DNA of 8,568 bases from JALRLA01 sp046047755. GTDB taxonomy: Bacteria; Bacteroidota; Bacteroidia; NS11-12g; UBA955. Where the stretch lies: the NCBI GenBank assembly GCA_046047755.1, contig JBJOHK010000104.1, forward strand, positions 1 through 8,568, given 5' to 3'. The notes beneath the pieces were generated by a model. The model saw only the letters and a list, made by a program, of their open reading frames with translations. It was not told the origin of the DNA and made no database searches. Positions within the stretch are counted from its first letter, which is position 1; every line of letters begins with the position of its first letter. The position numbers and the translations under genes are program-made. Positions 1-6,437 of this stretch are shown piece by piece.

Positions 1-2784
1 CTCAAACCCCTTCCACTATTGGACATCGGCCCAGACCAGCGCATTTGTACGTACGAGAGCGTAGTGCTGGATGCAGGCCACAACGACACGGTGAAGTACT
101 TGTGGAGCACGATGGATACGACCCAGAAGATTGAAATCAACGTAGCGGGCAAGTACCGTGTAACGGTGACCGAGACGAAGTGGCTCTGCCAGCGTTCGGA
201 CACGATGGAGTTGTTTGTGAACGATACGGTGGTGGCCAATGCGGGCCCTGACGTGACCATCTGTCACTTGAAGAGCACCTTGCTAGCGGCCCAGCACGAA
301 CCGGTGAACCGCTCAGCTGACTATACCTGGTACGATTTGACGGGCGCTAAGACACTGGGTAACGACATGGGTTACACGGTTTCGCCCAAGAACTCGAATA
401 CACCTGGCCAACCGGCACAGAACTTCTACTACCGCTTGTACACAACGGTCGAGCAAGGTGGCCACACCTGCGAAGACGATGATACGGTGATGGTGAAGGT
501 GAATACGCTTCCCTTCGTGAAGTGGGATCCCAAGCCTTTGAAGGCTCAGTGCTACGATTATGGAGACATTGAGTTGAACAACTTCTTCAACCGCGGTAAG
601 GAAACCGGTGTGCGCATGTGGGCCGGTTCTTTGTGGAAGCCGAACAATATGATCGATAGCATCTTGCCCGATCGCCACTTGTTCAAGACAACGCTTTTGG
701 ATAACAACCTGCTTCAGAACGGCAACAACCTGCAGATGAAGGTCTACGGTTGGTACAAAGACACCAACGGCTGTATCAATATAGACTCAGTGGTTCAGCG
801 CATCAACGGTAACCCCGTGGTGGTATTGGATACGCTTTCTTACTGCCAAGACTTGGGTGAGGCCCTGATGGATAACAGCATGGTTCGCCCCAAAGTAAAA
901 GTGGGTGTGAAGTTGGATTGGTCAGTATTGAATTACCCCAACGGTGTAGATCCTAGCAACATCTTGAATAATAACAACCCTTGGGGTACGCCTGACTGGC
1001 GCTTCACCTTCGGAGATCCCACCGAAGACTACTACGAAGGAACCTACAAGTTCCAGCTCTGCGTGGAAGACCAGTTGACGGGTTGTAGAACCTGTGACTC
1101 CACCCTGATTGACATCGTGGCTGAGCCCACGGTGAAGGTAAAATCGCCTGATCCGGTCTGCGTGAACTGGGGCTTGATGGAATTGTACGACTACATCACG
1201 GTCAACGGTAACCAAGCCAAAGACGGCGACGGTTCTACCTACGAGATCATCGAGTACAACTACGACCGCAACGACCCGAAGGTGACGAACACGAACCTGA
1301 TTGGCGGCCACCAGTTCTTGCCCTCATTCGGAACTGGAACCTGGTACATACGCTACAGCAATGCGGGAACGGGTTGCTTGAAGCAGGATAGCTTCTACAT
1401 CTATGTGAACGATACTCCCGATGCGGTGATGCAGCCCCCGATTACGGTGTGCAGCAGCTTGGGCGACTTAGACTTGAGTACCCGTGTGGACGCAGCCAAC
1501 ACCAAACCAGCCTCGGCGATAGGCGTTTGGACAGGCCCTAACGTGAACTCAGCCACCGGCATGTTCACGCCTGTGACCAACAAGACGGCGAACATCGAAG
1601 GTCCGAGCATCTTGACCTATGTGTTGACCGATAACAACGGTTGTACGGATACCGAAACGTACAACGTGTTTGTCAGAACCCAACCCGAGGTACAGATCAC
1701 CACTCAGAAACCGGCCCAGGCCTGCGAACGCACACCGTTTGCGATACAGAGCAGCAGCTTGTTCAGCGATGGCAAAGTGACCTGGACGCGTTTGAACGGT
1801 TCAGACGGATCGATTGACAATGCGGCTTCAGAGAACATCAGCTACCAGCACGGCTTGCAGGACAGTGCCAATAAAGGTGCTTACTTGAAGGTTACCACAG
1901 TGCCCATCGCCAACGATGTGTGCCCACCAGCCTCAGATAGCATTGAGATCATCTTGCACCAGTACCCCATCATTACGCCACTAGCGATGCAAACGGGTTG
2001 TGTGCCCTTGGTGACCAACTGGATGGCCGAAGAGAACAAGGGTATTCCCGCCTCTCAGCTGCAGTATAGCTGGACCTTTGGAAACGGCGATACCAGCAGT
2101 TTGCAGAACCCCAGCATTACCTACAAGCAGCAAGGCAAATACGATGTGGTATTGACAATGACCAACACCGCAGGTCCCTGCTCAGCAACCACTAGCTTGC
2201 GCCCTGCCGTAGAGGCTTACCCCGTACCTGTAGCGAAGTTCGTAACCGATCCTCCGTACAGCACAACGGTAGCCTTGCCGAAGTTCAAGATTACGAACAT
2301 GAGCACGGTGACCCAAAGCCCCTTCGCACCCACGATGCGCTACAACTGGGACTTTGGAACCGGCAACGCCAACGATACATCTACGATGAAGGATCCCCGC
2401 TTTGCCTACGGCAAGGATACGGCGACCTACACGATTCGTTTGATCACCACCACCAACCACGGTTGCAGCGACACGGCAGAACGCAAAGTGGTGGTTGGGC
2501 CTGATATCATCGTGTTCATTCCTGATGTGTTCACTCCTGATGGAGCGGGTCCTCAACGCAACAACACCTTCAATGCCGTGGCTAGCAACTTCAAAGCCTA
2601 CAACATGCGCATTTACAATCGCTGGGGTGAGAAGTTGTTCGAGACCGATGACATCAATATTGGATGGGACGGTACCGCCAACGGAGCAGAGTGTCAGCAA
2701 GACGTCTATGTGTACCACATTGAGGTGATTTCGTTTGACGATAAGCCTTACAAGTTCGATGGTACCGTTACGCTGTTGCGATAA
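1..2784 (+). CDS. Giant secreted Ig-like/PKD repeat protein with C-terminal T9SS type B (CHU_C) sorting domain, 5'-truncated
   Basis: The reading frame is open from base 1 to the TAA at 2782-2784, so the true start and signal peptide lie upstream; 927 residues are visible. The protein is a chain of beta-sandwich modules rich in Thr, Asn and Asp. Seven Ig-like modules each open with a Cys and close with a second Cys, often as GC followed by an acidic Asp-Ser/Thr. Two PKD domains follow: one around residues 665-735 (W691-TFGNGD, then GKYDVVL near 712-718) and one around 755-830 (W783-DFG, then YTIRL at 810-814). Residues about 835-927 are a gliding-motility-associated C-terminal domain, seen as FIPDVFTPDG (839-848), RIYNRWGEKLF (870-880), GWDGT (888-892) and the terminal GTVTLLR. 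In this family the domain directs export by T9SS and anchoring at or release from the cell surface. Lys codons are mostly AAG and Asn codons mostly AAC, more biased than in the neighbours, which may mean high expression. It is probably a surface adhesin or structural protein; the ligand is unknown. Confidence 0.93.
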   Translation, partial: LKPLPLLDIGPDQRICTYESVVLDAGHNDTVKYLWSTMDTTQKIEINVAGKYRVTVTETKWLCQRSDTMELFVNDTVVANAGPDVTICHLKSTLLAAQHEPVNRSADYTWYDLTGAKTLGNDMGYTVSPKNSNTPGQPAQNFYYRLYTTVEQGGHTCEDDDTVMVKVNTLPFVKWDPKPLKAQCYDYGDIELNNFFNRGKETGVRMWAGSLWKPNNMIDSILPDRHLFKTTLLDNNLLQNGNNLQMKVYGWYKDTNGCINIDSVVQRINGNPVVVLDTLSYCQDLGEALMDNSMVRPKVKVGVKLDWSVLNYPNGVDPSNILNNNNPWGTPDWRFTFGDPTEDYYEGTYKFQLCVEDQLTGCRTCDSTLIDIVAEPTVKVKSPDPVCVNWGLMELYDYITVNGNQAKDGDGSTYEIIEYNYDRNDPKVTNTNLIGGHQFLPSFGTGTWYIRYSNAGTGCLKQDSFYIYVNDTPDAVMQPPITVCSSLGDLDLSTRVDAANTKPASAIGVWTGPNVNSATGMFTPVTNKTANIEGPSILTYVLTDNNGCTDTETYNVFVRTQPEVQITTQKPAQACERTPFAIQSSSLFSDGKVTWTRLNGSDGSIDNAASENISYQHGLQDSANKGAYLKVTTVPIANDVCPPASDSIEIILHQYPIITPLAMQTGCVPLVTNWMAEENKGIPASQLQYSWTFGNGDTSSLQNPSITYKQQGKYDVVLTMTNTAGPCSATTSLRPAVEAYPVPVAKFVTDPPYSTTVALPKFKITNMSTVTQSPFAPTMRYNWDFGTGNANDTSTMKDPRFAYGKDTATYTIRLITTTNHGCSDTAERKVVVGPDIIVFIPDVFTPDGAGPQRNNTFNAVASNFKAYNMRIYNRWGEKLFETDDINIGWDGTANGAECQQDVYVYHIEVISFDDKPYKFDGTVTLLR

Positions 2785-2802
2785 ACCAACTTTGAAATAA
2801 TG

Positions 2803-2831
2803 AAAAGCCCCGATTTATCGGGGCTTTTTTT
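2803..2831 (+). terminator. Rho-independent terminator of the surface-protein gene, possibly bidirectional
   Basis: A perfect hairpin begins 18 bases after the stop codon. The arm AAAAGCCCCGA (2803-2813) pairs with TCGGGGCTTTT (2818-2828) around a four-base loop, and a run of seven T ends at 2831. On the other strand the stem is followed by only four T, so it may also stop, less efficiently, transcripts coming from the convergent kinase gene. Confidence 0.92.
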
Positions 2832-2854
2832 ATGCTAGTCCATAAAAAAGGGGG

Positions 2855-2899
2855 TTGCCCGTAGGCAAGCACAGAAACTCGGAGGTCGTGTTTACGACC
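2855..2899. other. Two small hairpins in the convergent intergenic gap
   Basis: Two perfect inverted repeats lie between the terminator and the kinase stop codon. The first is TTGCC-CGTA-GGCAA (2855-2868); the second is GGTCGT-GTTT-ACGACC (2884-2899). Read on the minus strand, the first is followed by five C and then six T (2850-2845), so it could help end the kinase transcript, but the stem is short and the T run is not adjacent. The pair is bracketed by the direct repeat CTAGTC at 2835-2840 and 2900-2905. It may be a decayed palindromic repeat element or simply mRNA 3'-end structure. Confidence 0.4.
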
Positions 2900-2926
2900 C
2901 TAGTCAAAGTAAATAAAGTAAAAGGA

Positions 2927-3922
2927 TTAAAGCCCCAATCGCTGGGCTTCGACCAATAAGCGATCGGCGTTGATAGGAACGACTCCTGTTTCTTCGCAGA
3001 CCAACCCGCCGGCAAGGTTGCTCAAAGCAGCCAATCGATTCCAGTCGCATTTTTTAGCCAAGCATAGAGCGGCAACCGAAACTACGGTGTCTCCTGCACC
3101 TGATACATCGGCAATGTTGCGCACATGAGCACCCAAGTGATGCTCTTCCTCTTGGTGATGAATGTAAACGCCCTTTTCGCTCAAGGTGACCATCGTTGCT
3201 TGGTTATGAAGAACAGCGTTCAATTCTTGAACGGCATTGCGAATTTCTTCTAACGTGTTCAACGCCTCACTCAGATTCAAACCTTCTCTAATTTCTTTCA
3301 AGTTGGGCTTGAATAGAGTCGCTTTTTTGTAAGATAAGAAATTGGATTTTTTGGGGTCTACAACGGTGGGGATTCCCCTTTCTTGGCATAATTGCAAGAA
3401 GTGTTCAATGTTCAATCCATGCAATACGCCTTTGTTGTAATCTTCAAAAATCACTACGTCGGCTTGGTCCAGTTCCCGAATAAAATGTTCCTCCAGTAAG
3501 AAAGAATCCAACTTGTCCAAATCATCTTTGACCTCGTGGTCGATTCGGAGCAACTGGTGGTTATTTCCCAAAACTCGAGTTTTTGTGGTTGTTTTACGCT
3601 TGTCAGATAATAGCAAAGCACGAGTAGTCATGCCCGCATCGTCAATGAGTTTGCAAAGGTCTTCACCCTCTTTGTCTTTGCCTATGGCCGAACACAATAC
3701 GGGAATGGCTCCCATAGCTTTTAAGTTGAGTGCCACGTTTCCGGCTCCGCCCAAACGACTATCAAAACGGATTACATCAACCACAGGAACAGGTGCCTCG
3801 GGTGATACTCGATCTACTTTTCCGATGATATAATTGTCGACCATGACGTCTCCTACGATGAGAACACGCACACCTTGAAAACTGCTCATCAACTGTTCAA
3901 TCGATTGTTTTTGCATTGCCAT
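2927..3922 (-). CDS. rfaE1: RfaE1/HldA-type D-glycero-beta-D-manno-heptose-7-phosphate kinase (PfkB family)
   Basis: This 331-residue ribokinase/PfkB-fold kinase is expected to phosphorylate D-glycero-D-manno-heptose 7-phosphate at C1 with ATP, in the cytoplasmic ADP-heptose pathway for LPS. RfaE1-type signatures are present in order: VGDVMVDNY (23-31), RVSPEAPVPVV (38-48), the PfkB glycine motif GGAGN (58-62), NNHQLLRIDHE (120-130), EDYNKGVL (160-167), VDPK (188-191), PNLKE (206-210) and the nucleotide/catalytic motif DVSGAGDT (272-279, with catalytic base D278). The bifunctional HldE enzyme is about 470-480 residues; the C-terminal adenylyltransferase half is absent here, so a separate rfaE2 must act elsewhere if the pathway is complete. 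The ATG at 3922 was chosen because a start at 3976 would run into the aminotransferase; an in-frame ATG at 3916 is also plausible. It lies 14 bases after the aminotransferase stop codon, so the two may be co-transcribed. A related sugar-phosphate kinase is the main alternative. Confidence 0.9.
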   Translation of the reverse strand: MAMQKQSIEQLMSSFQGVRVLIVGDVMVDNYIIGKVDRVSPEAPVPVVDVIRFDSRLGGAGNVALNLKAMGAIPVLCSAIGKDKEGEDLCKLIDDAGMTTRALLLSDKRKTTTKTRVLGNNHQLLRIDHEVKDDLDKLDSFLLEEHFIRELDQADVVIFEDYNKGVLHGLNIEHFLQLCQERGIPTVVDPKKSNFLSYKKATLFKPNLKEIREGLNLSEALNTLEEIRNAVQELNAVLHNQATMVTLSEKGVYIHHQEEEHHLGAHVRNIADVSGAGDTVVSVAALCLAKKCDWNRLAALSNLAGGLVCEETGVVPINADRLLVEAQRLGL

Positions 3923-3923
3923 A

Positions 3924-3931
3924 CAAAGGTA
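3924..3931 (-). promoter_or_regulatory. TAnnTTTG (-7 like) box before the kinase
   Basis: The minus strand reads TACCTTTG, an exact match to the Bacteroidota -7 consensus TAnnTTTG, inside the 14-base gap between the aminotransferase stop and the kinase. It ends one base before the ATG at 3922 and seven before the ATG at 3916. With the usual distance from -7 box to transcription start, RNA would begin at or within ATGGCA, which would favour the ATG at 3916. No clear -33 TTG is visible. The box suggests that the kinase can be transcribed separately from the aminotransferase. Confidence 0.5.
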
Positions 3932-3936
3932 AGGGT

Positions 3937-5133
3937 TTAGGAAAGTGAGGAGAAGGCTTGTTTCAATCTTGAACAAGCTTGTTTGAGAGAATCTTCACTG
4001 GCCGCATACGAAAGACGAATGCATTCAGGGGAGCCAAATCCAGCACCCGAAACACAGCTTACACCTGCCTGTTCCAGCAAGTACATGCAAAGATCCTCGC
4101 CATTGTTGATGGTATGTCCTTCAGGGCTTTTTCTGCCGTAATAAGCCTGAACATCAGGGAATACATAAAAGGCCCCTGCTGGAGTAGGTATGGTTAAATT
4201 GGGTATCTCGCGAAGTTCTTGTAAGACCAAATTGCGTCGAGACTCAAAGGTTTGACACATGGCCTTAACTTCCGATTGATCTCCGTTCAATGCCGCGACT
4301 CCGGCCCATTGTGCTACTGAATTGGCGCCAGAGGTGAACAGACCTTGTATTTTGTCACAGGCTTGTACCAAATCTGTAGGGCCCGCCAAATATCCCAATC
4401 TCCATCCGGTCATAGCGTAGCCTTTGCTAAATCCATTCACGATGGCCAATCGGTCCCTGAGGGAATCAAATTGGGCCAAACTTTGGTGGCTCTGTCCATA
4501 TTGAATGTGTTCGTAAATCTCATCTGAGATGATGAATACTTGTGGGTGTCTTTCCAAAACTTCGGCCCAGGCTGCCAGTTCGTCTTGCGTCATGACAGAG
4601 CCAGATGGGTTGCAGGGAGAAGAGAATATCAACAATCGGGTGCGGTCGGTAATGGCTGCTTCCAACTGCTCCGCACTCGCTTTGAATTCGCTGCTTGCCT
4701 GGGTGCTGATGGGTACTACAATGCCACCTGCATATTGAACCATAGTTGGATAACTTACCCAGAATGGCGCTGGAAGAATGACTTCATCGCCAGGATTTAC
4801 CAAGGCGAGAACCGCATTGATCAAGCTTTGTTTCGCCCCGCTGCTCACCATGATTTGCTCAGGTAAAAAATGCACGGCGTTTTCACGTTCCAGTTTTTGG
4901 CAAATGGCCATGCGGAGTTCGGGGATTCCGGCAACAGGGGGGTAGTGGGTATGACCTTTTTGTGCAGCTGCATGAGCCGCCTCGCATATGAATGCAGGGG
5001 TGTCGAAATCGGGTTCTCCAATGCTCAAGCTGATGATGTCACGGCCAGCAGCTTTGAGCTCTCTGGCTTTCTTTGTCATGGCTAAGGTTTGGCTTTCGAC
5101 AATTTCGGCTATGCGTTGACTGAGACGGGTCAT
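3937..5133 (-). CDS. PLP-dependent class I/II aminotransferase, aspartate aminotransferase-like (subgroup Ib)
   Basis: This 398-residue fold-type I aminotransferase has the usual length for the family. Visible motifs are SIGEPDFDTP (37-46), SSGAKQ (97-102), PFWVSYP (123-129, with the conserved Trp at 125), SSPCNPSG (171-178, N175 contacting PLP), SDEIYEH (203-209, with D204 and Y207), NGFSKGYAMTGWRLGY (233-248, K237 forming the Schiff base) and IRLSYA (372-377, R373 binding the substrate carboxylate). All key residues are intact. It should transfer an amino group between an amino acid and a 2-oxoacid in the cytoplasm. The layout matches thermophile-type AspAT, and K101 aligns with the Lys that recognises acidic substrates there, so aspartate/2-oxoglutarate is the likeliest pair; prephenate or other substrates remain possible. 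The ATG at 5133 is preferred over a TTG two codons upstream because that TTG lies inside the promoter box. It is the first gene of a minus-strand pair and divergent from the glycosyltransferase. Confidence 0.94.
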   Translation of the reverse strand: MTRLSQRIAEIVESQTLAMTKKARELKAAGRDIISLSIGEPDFDTPAFICEAAHAAAQKGHTHYPPVAGIPELRMAICQKLERENAVHFLPEQIMVSSGAKQSLINAVLALVNPGDEVILPAPFWVSYPTMVQYAGGIVVPISTQASSEFKASAEQLEAAITDRTRLLIFSSPCNPSGSVMTQDELAAWAEVLERHPQVFIISDEIYEHIQYGQSHQSLAQFDSLRDRLAIVNGFSKGYAMTGWRLGYLAGPTDLVQACDKIQGLFTSGANSVAQWAGVAALNGDQSEVKAMCQTFESRRNLVLQELREIPNLTIPTPAGAFYVFPDVQAYYGRKSPEGHTINNGEDLCMYLLEQAGVSCVSGAGFGSPECIRLSYAASEDSLKQACSRLKQAFSSLS

Positions 5134-5136
5134 ATA

Positions 5137-5144
5137 CAAAAATA
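5137..5144 (-). promoter_or_regulatory. TAnnTTTG (-7 like) box before the aminotransferase
   Basis: The minus strand reads TATTTTTG, an exact TAnnTTTG, ending three bases before the ATG at 5133. Transcription would then start at about the start codon. A TTG lies 14 bases further upstream (5161-5159), which is too close to be a standard -33 element. Confidence 0.6.
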
Positions 5145-5168
5145 CCGAAACAGGCGGTCAATTGCCCG

Positions 5169-5176
5169 TATTTTTG
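5169..5176 (+). promoter_or_regulatory. TAnnTTTG (-7 like) box before the glycosyltransferase
   Basis: The plus strand reads TATTTTTG, ending four bases before the GTG at 5181. This supports GTG as the true start, because the first in-frame ATG (5208) is inside the conserved N-terminal motif. No standard -33 TTG is seen, and no ribosome binding site fits between the box and the GTG. Confidence 0.6.
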
Positions 5177-5180
5177 TGCT

Positions 5181-6398
5181 GTGAAGATTCTATTAGTCGC
5201 CAACAGGATGCCTTATCCGCCGTATAGGGGTGATAAATTGAAAATCTTCAACTTAGCCAAGCAATTGGCCCCAGTTCACGAGTTGCATTTGTTGACCATA
5301 GCCGAGTCTCATGAAGACATTGCCTATGGAGAACAATTGAAATCCATGCGAGTAGAGGGCTCTGATAAGCCTCTTTTTGCTCGAGTCGATTGGGTGTATC
5401 GGCCAGTGGTAAAATCATATGTTTCGGCATTGTTGGGGCTATTTGGAAACAAACCTTTGCAATTGGCCTTTTTCCATTCTCGTGCCTTTAAGAAGCGTTT
5501 GGACCAAACTCTTCTACAACCTTTTGACGCCATTCATGTACAGCACCTTCGCATGGGGCAATATTTGGATAATCGTGTGCCTGAAAATGCCGTGTTGGAC
5601 CTTCCTGATGCCTTCAGTTTGTATTGGAAGCGCCGCATGGACAATGCTAAAAACCCGCTTTTACGCTTGTTTAATCGATTGGAATATAAGCGAATGCATA
5701 AATGGGAGCAGCGATTGTTGCCACAGTTTCGCTTGAATCTGGTCTGTTCGGTTGAAGACCGAAATCATTTGCTGGAATCCTGTCAACTGCCCGAAGATCA
5801 CCTTGGCTTGTTGCCAAATGGAGTAGATGACCATTCATTTTCACCCAAACCCAATCATTCAAAGCGTCCAACCGTTTTGTTCACGGGCAATATGGATTAC
5901 GCTCCAAACATTGATGCCGTAGGGTGGTTTGCTAAAGAAATTTGGCCGCAAATCACAGCGAAGTTGCCGAATGCGGAGTTTGTCATCGCCGGCCAAAGAC
6001 CGGTTTCGGCCGTACGCGCATTGGCTTCAGATTCGATTCGTGTACTGGGCTTTGTCGAAGATTTGTCAGAAGCCTATGCCCAAGCCCATGTGTTGGTCAG
6101 CCCCCTTCGTTTGGGAGCTGGAACCCAAAACAAAGTTTTGGAAGCCATGAGCATGGGGGTTCCAGTGGTTTGCACGTCTGTAGGCTTTTTTGGATTGGGC
6201 ATTGCATCGGGTGAAGGGGTGTTGTTGGCCTCCAATTCGAGGGAATTTGCTCAATCCGTGTTGGATATTTTAATGCAATCCGACAGGGCTAAAGAGATAG
6301 GAAACAAGGGGTATGAGTTGGTGCAAAAACGATTTGCTTGGCGAGTGGTAGCCAAGCAGTTGGAATCCTTTTTGCAAAGCGCCTCAGCCAAAGATTGA
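5181..6398 (+). CDS. Glycosyltransferase family 4 protein (GT-B fold), similar to PEP-CTERM/EpsH1-associated sugar transferases
   Basis: This 405-residue cytoplasmic enzyme has no signal peptide or membrane segment. The N-terminal half is an acceptor-binding Rossmann domain starting MKILLVANRMPYPPYRGDK (1-19); its P-x-x-x-GDK pattern is typical of the subgroup often named sugar transferase, PEP-CTERM/EpsH1 system-associated. The C-terminal donor domain shows LLPNGVD (about 211-217), FTGNMDYAPN (234-243), RVLGFVEDL (about 287-295) and SPLRLGAGTQNKVLEAM (307-323) followed by GVPVV (326-330). E321 corresponds to the second Glu of the GT4 EX7E motif; the first Glu position is A313. It should transfer a sugar from a nucleotide-sugar donor to a lipid-linked or polysaccharide acceptor, for example in LPS or exopolysaccharide synthesis; donor and acceptor cannot be read from the sequence. 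The start is GTG, supported by the immediately upstream promoter box and by the conserved MKILLVANR opening. It is transcribed divergently from the aminotransferase and is followed 39 bases later by the BNR protein gene. Confidence 0.92.
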   Translation: MKILLVANRMPYPPYRGDKLKIFNLAKQLAPVHELHLLTIAESHEDIAYGEQLKSMRVEGSDKPLFARVDWVYRPVVKSYVSALLGLFGNKPLQLAFFHSRAFKKRLDQTLLQPFDAIHVQHLRMGQYLDNRVPENAVLDLPDAFSLYWKRRMDNAKNPLLRLFNRLEYKRMHKWEQRLLPQFRLNLVCSVEDRNHLLESCQLPEDHLGLLPNGVDDHSFSPKPNHSKRPTVLFTGNMDYAPNIDAVGWFAKEIWPQITAKLPNAEFVIAGQRPVSAVRALASDSIRVLGFVEDLSEAYAQAHVLVSPLRLGAGTQNKVLEAMSMGVPVVCTSVGFFGLGIASGEGVLLASNSREFAQSVLDILMQSDRAKEIGNKGYELVQKRFAWRVVAKQLESFLQSASAKD

Positions 6399-6411
6399 GG
6401 CCCTCAATTTT
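6391..6411 (+). terminator. Weak hairpin overlapping the glycosyltransferase stop codon
   Basis: AAGATTGAG (6391-6399) can pair with CTCAATTTT (6403-6411), including one G-T wobble, around a three-base GCC loop. The TGA stop at 6396-6398 sits in the stem. The tract after the core stem is only four T and the stem is AT-rich, so at best it is a partial terminator separating this gene from the next, which has its own promoter box. Confidence 0.35.
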
Positions 6412-6424
6412 CTGTAGTTAATAG

Positions 6425-6432
6425 TATATTTG
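6425..6432 (+). promoter_or_regulatory. TAnnTTTG (-7 like) box before the BNR/VPS10-like gene
   Basis: The plus strand reads TATATTTG, ending five bases before the ATG at 6438. Transcription would begin at about the A of the ATG. No Shine-Dalgarno sequence and no well-spaced TTG at -33 are visible. Confidence 0.6.
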
Positions 6433-6437
6433 GGCAT

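Larger units (their letters stand above)
5136..5177. repeat. 10-bp inverted repeat spanning the divergent promoters
   Basis: ACAAAAATAC (5136-5145) is the exact reverse complement of GTATTTTTGT (5168-5177), with 22 bases between the arms. Each arm contains one TAnnTTTG box, so the symmetry is mostly that of two near-identical, back-to-back promoters. It could also be an operator for a dimeric regulator. Confidence 0.7.

Noticed and set aside
2182..2718. 178-codon open frame on the minus strand inside the surface-protein gene
   Set aside because: It lies opposite the PKD and CHU_C domains; the biased codon use of the real gene produces long antisense open frames, and the translation has no recognisable domain.
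2830..3015. Small minus-strand open frame across the kinase 3' end and intergenic gap
   Set aside because: It overlaps the kinase in another frame and starts inside it, with no upstream box and no recognisable protein features.
2930..3976. Longer kinase reading frame starting at ATG 3976, adding 18 residues
   Set aside because: It would overlap the last 40 bases of the aminotransferase gene, the extra residues match nothing in the RfaE1 family, and a promoter-like box lies between 3976 and the ATG at 3922.
5137..5139. TTG start for the aminotransferase, two codons upstream of the ATG
   Set aside because: The TTG is the end of the TATTTTTG promoter-like box, and the ATG at 5133 gives the usual N-terminus.
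5159..5164. TTG sequences in the divergent gap as -33 promoter elements
   Set aside because: The minus-strand TTG is only 14 bases from its -7 box and the plus-strand TTG only four bases; the usual gap is about 17-20 bases.
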